From the NCBI GenBank assembly GCA_015486095.1, contig WFSK01000078.1:1-6496 (forward strand): DNA of 6,496 nt, in the 5' to 3' direction. The stretch is from Thermotogae bacterium. Lineage in GTDB: Bacteria; Thermotogota; Thermotogae; B3-G13. Both the position numbers and the translations under genes were made by a program. This document shows, in pieces, positions 6,259-6,496 of this stretch. The notes beneath the pieces were generated by a model. It ran no database searches and was not told the DNA's origin. It saw only the letters and a list, made by a program, of their open reading frames with translations. How positions within the stretch are numbered: the first letter of the stretch is position 1; every line of letters starts with the position of its first letter.

Positions 6259-6273
6259 TTTGAGGTGAGCCCC

Positions 6274-6496
6274 ATGAATGTAAAAGAGATACGGAAAAGG
6301 AATATGCTCAATGCTCTGGAATTCATCTTGATCCATGGAGATACTACCCGAAAAAAGCTTGCAAGTGGAACGCATGCCGAACTTTCAACTATTACTTACG
6401 TAACTCAGGAACTATCCCGATTGGGTTTGTTACTCGTGAAGGGCAAGGTAAGAGAAGAAAAGGTAGCCGTAGGTCGTCCAACGGAGACCATAGGAT
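6274..6496 (+). CDS. ROK-family (NagC/XylR-type) transcriptional regulator, 5' part only
   Basis: The frame is open from ATG 6274 to the window edge, giving 74 complete codons of what should be a protein of roughly 350-400 residues. The visible part is the N-terminal winged helix-turn-helix of ROK repressors: MNVKEIRKRNMLNALEFIL, then TTRKKLA (24-30) and the LSTITYVTQELSRLGLL recognition region (37-53), ending in VGRPTE (67-72), the G-R-P turn that ends the wing in this family. The sugar-binding ROK domain would lie beyond the edge. GAGGTGA (6262-6268) gives a good ribosome binding site. Its position directly after the transporter genes and in the same orientation suggests it controls them in response to an imported sugar or its product. 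Target and inducer are inference. Whether the gene is intact cannot be seen. Confidence 0.88.
   Translation, partial: MNVKEIRKRNMLNALEFILIHGDTTRKKLASGTHAELSTITYVTQELSRLGLLLVKGKVREEKVAVGRPTETIG

Noticed and set aside
6198..6273. Intrinsic terminator after the ATPase gene
   Set aside because: The only hairpin (6207-6225) is 6 bp with a 7-nt loop and is not followed by a T run; read-through into the ROK gene remains possible.
1..6496. CRISPR array, insertion sequence, tRNA or rRNA
   Set aside because: No regularly spaced repeats, transposase motifs, terminal repeats or RNA gene signatures were found anywhere in the window.

Overview
The window carries one strand-uniform carbohydrate gene cluster, all on the + strand: an intracellular GH13 alpha-glucosidase, a complete CUT1-type sugar ABC importer (periplasmic binding protein, two permeases and its own ATPase), and the 5' part of a ROK-family transcriptional regulator that runs off the right edge. 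The organism is probably a member of the Thermotogota (Thermotoga/Pseudothermotoga-like). The reasons are strong AGGAGGT ribosome binding sites, free use of GTG and TTG starts, Lys/Glu/Arg-rich proteins, a non-lipoprotein Sec signal on the binding protein (which fits an outer-membraned cell), and a sugar ABC operon paired with a ROK regulator. This assignment is inference; no rRNA or marker gene is present.

Layout: 1-342 has no convincing gene and ends with a plausible promoter and a 19-bp inverted repeat just ahead of the glucosidase (343-1956). A 73-nt gap holds an 8-bp hairpin and then the binding-protein gene (2030-3298). A second gap (3299-3366) holds a 12-bp hairpin with a GAGA tetraloop, abutting a smaller hairpin that would cover the Shine-Dalgarno of the next gene. 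Permease 1 (3367-4257) overlaps permease 2 (4257-5078) by one base. After 21 nt the ATPase (5100-6197) starts at TTG. A 76-nt gap with another inverted repeat leads to the ROK regulator (6274 to the edge).

How the parts work together: the binding protein captures an alpha-glucoside in the periplasm. Its RNWPY segment resembles trehalose/maltose/alpha-glucoside binding proteins. The two permeases and the ATPase import it, and the cytoplasmic glucosidase releases glucose. The ROK protein is a natural candidate repressor of the cluster, acting through dyads near 290-308 or 6207-6225. The gene content is a known type. The most notable structure is RNA-level: hairpins on both sides of the binding-protein gene, the second coupled to possible masking of the permease ribosome binding site, which would favour more binding protein than permease.
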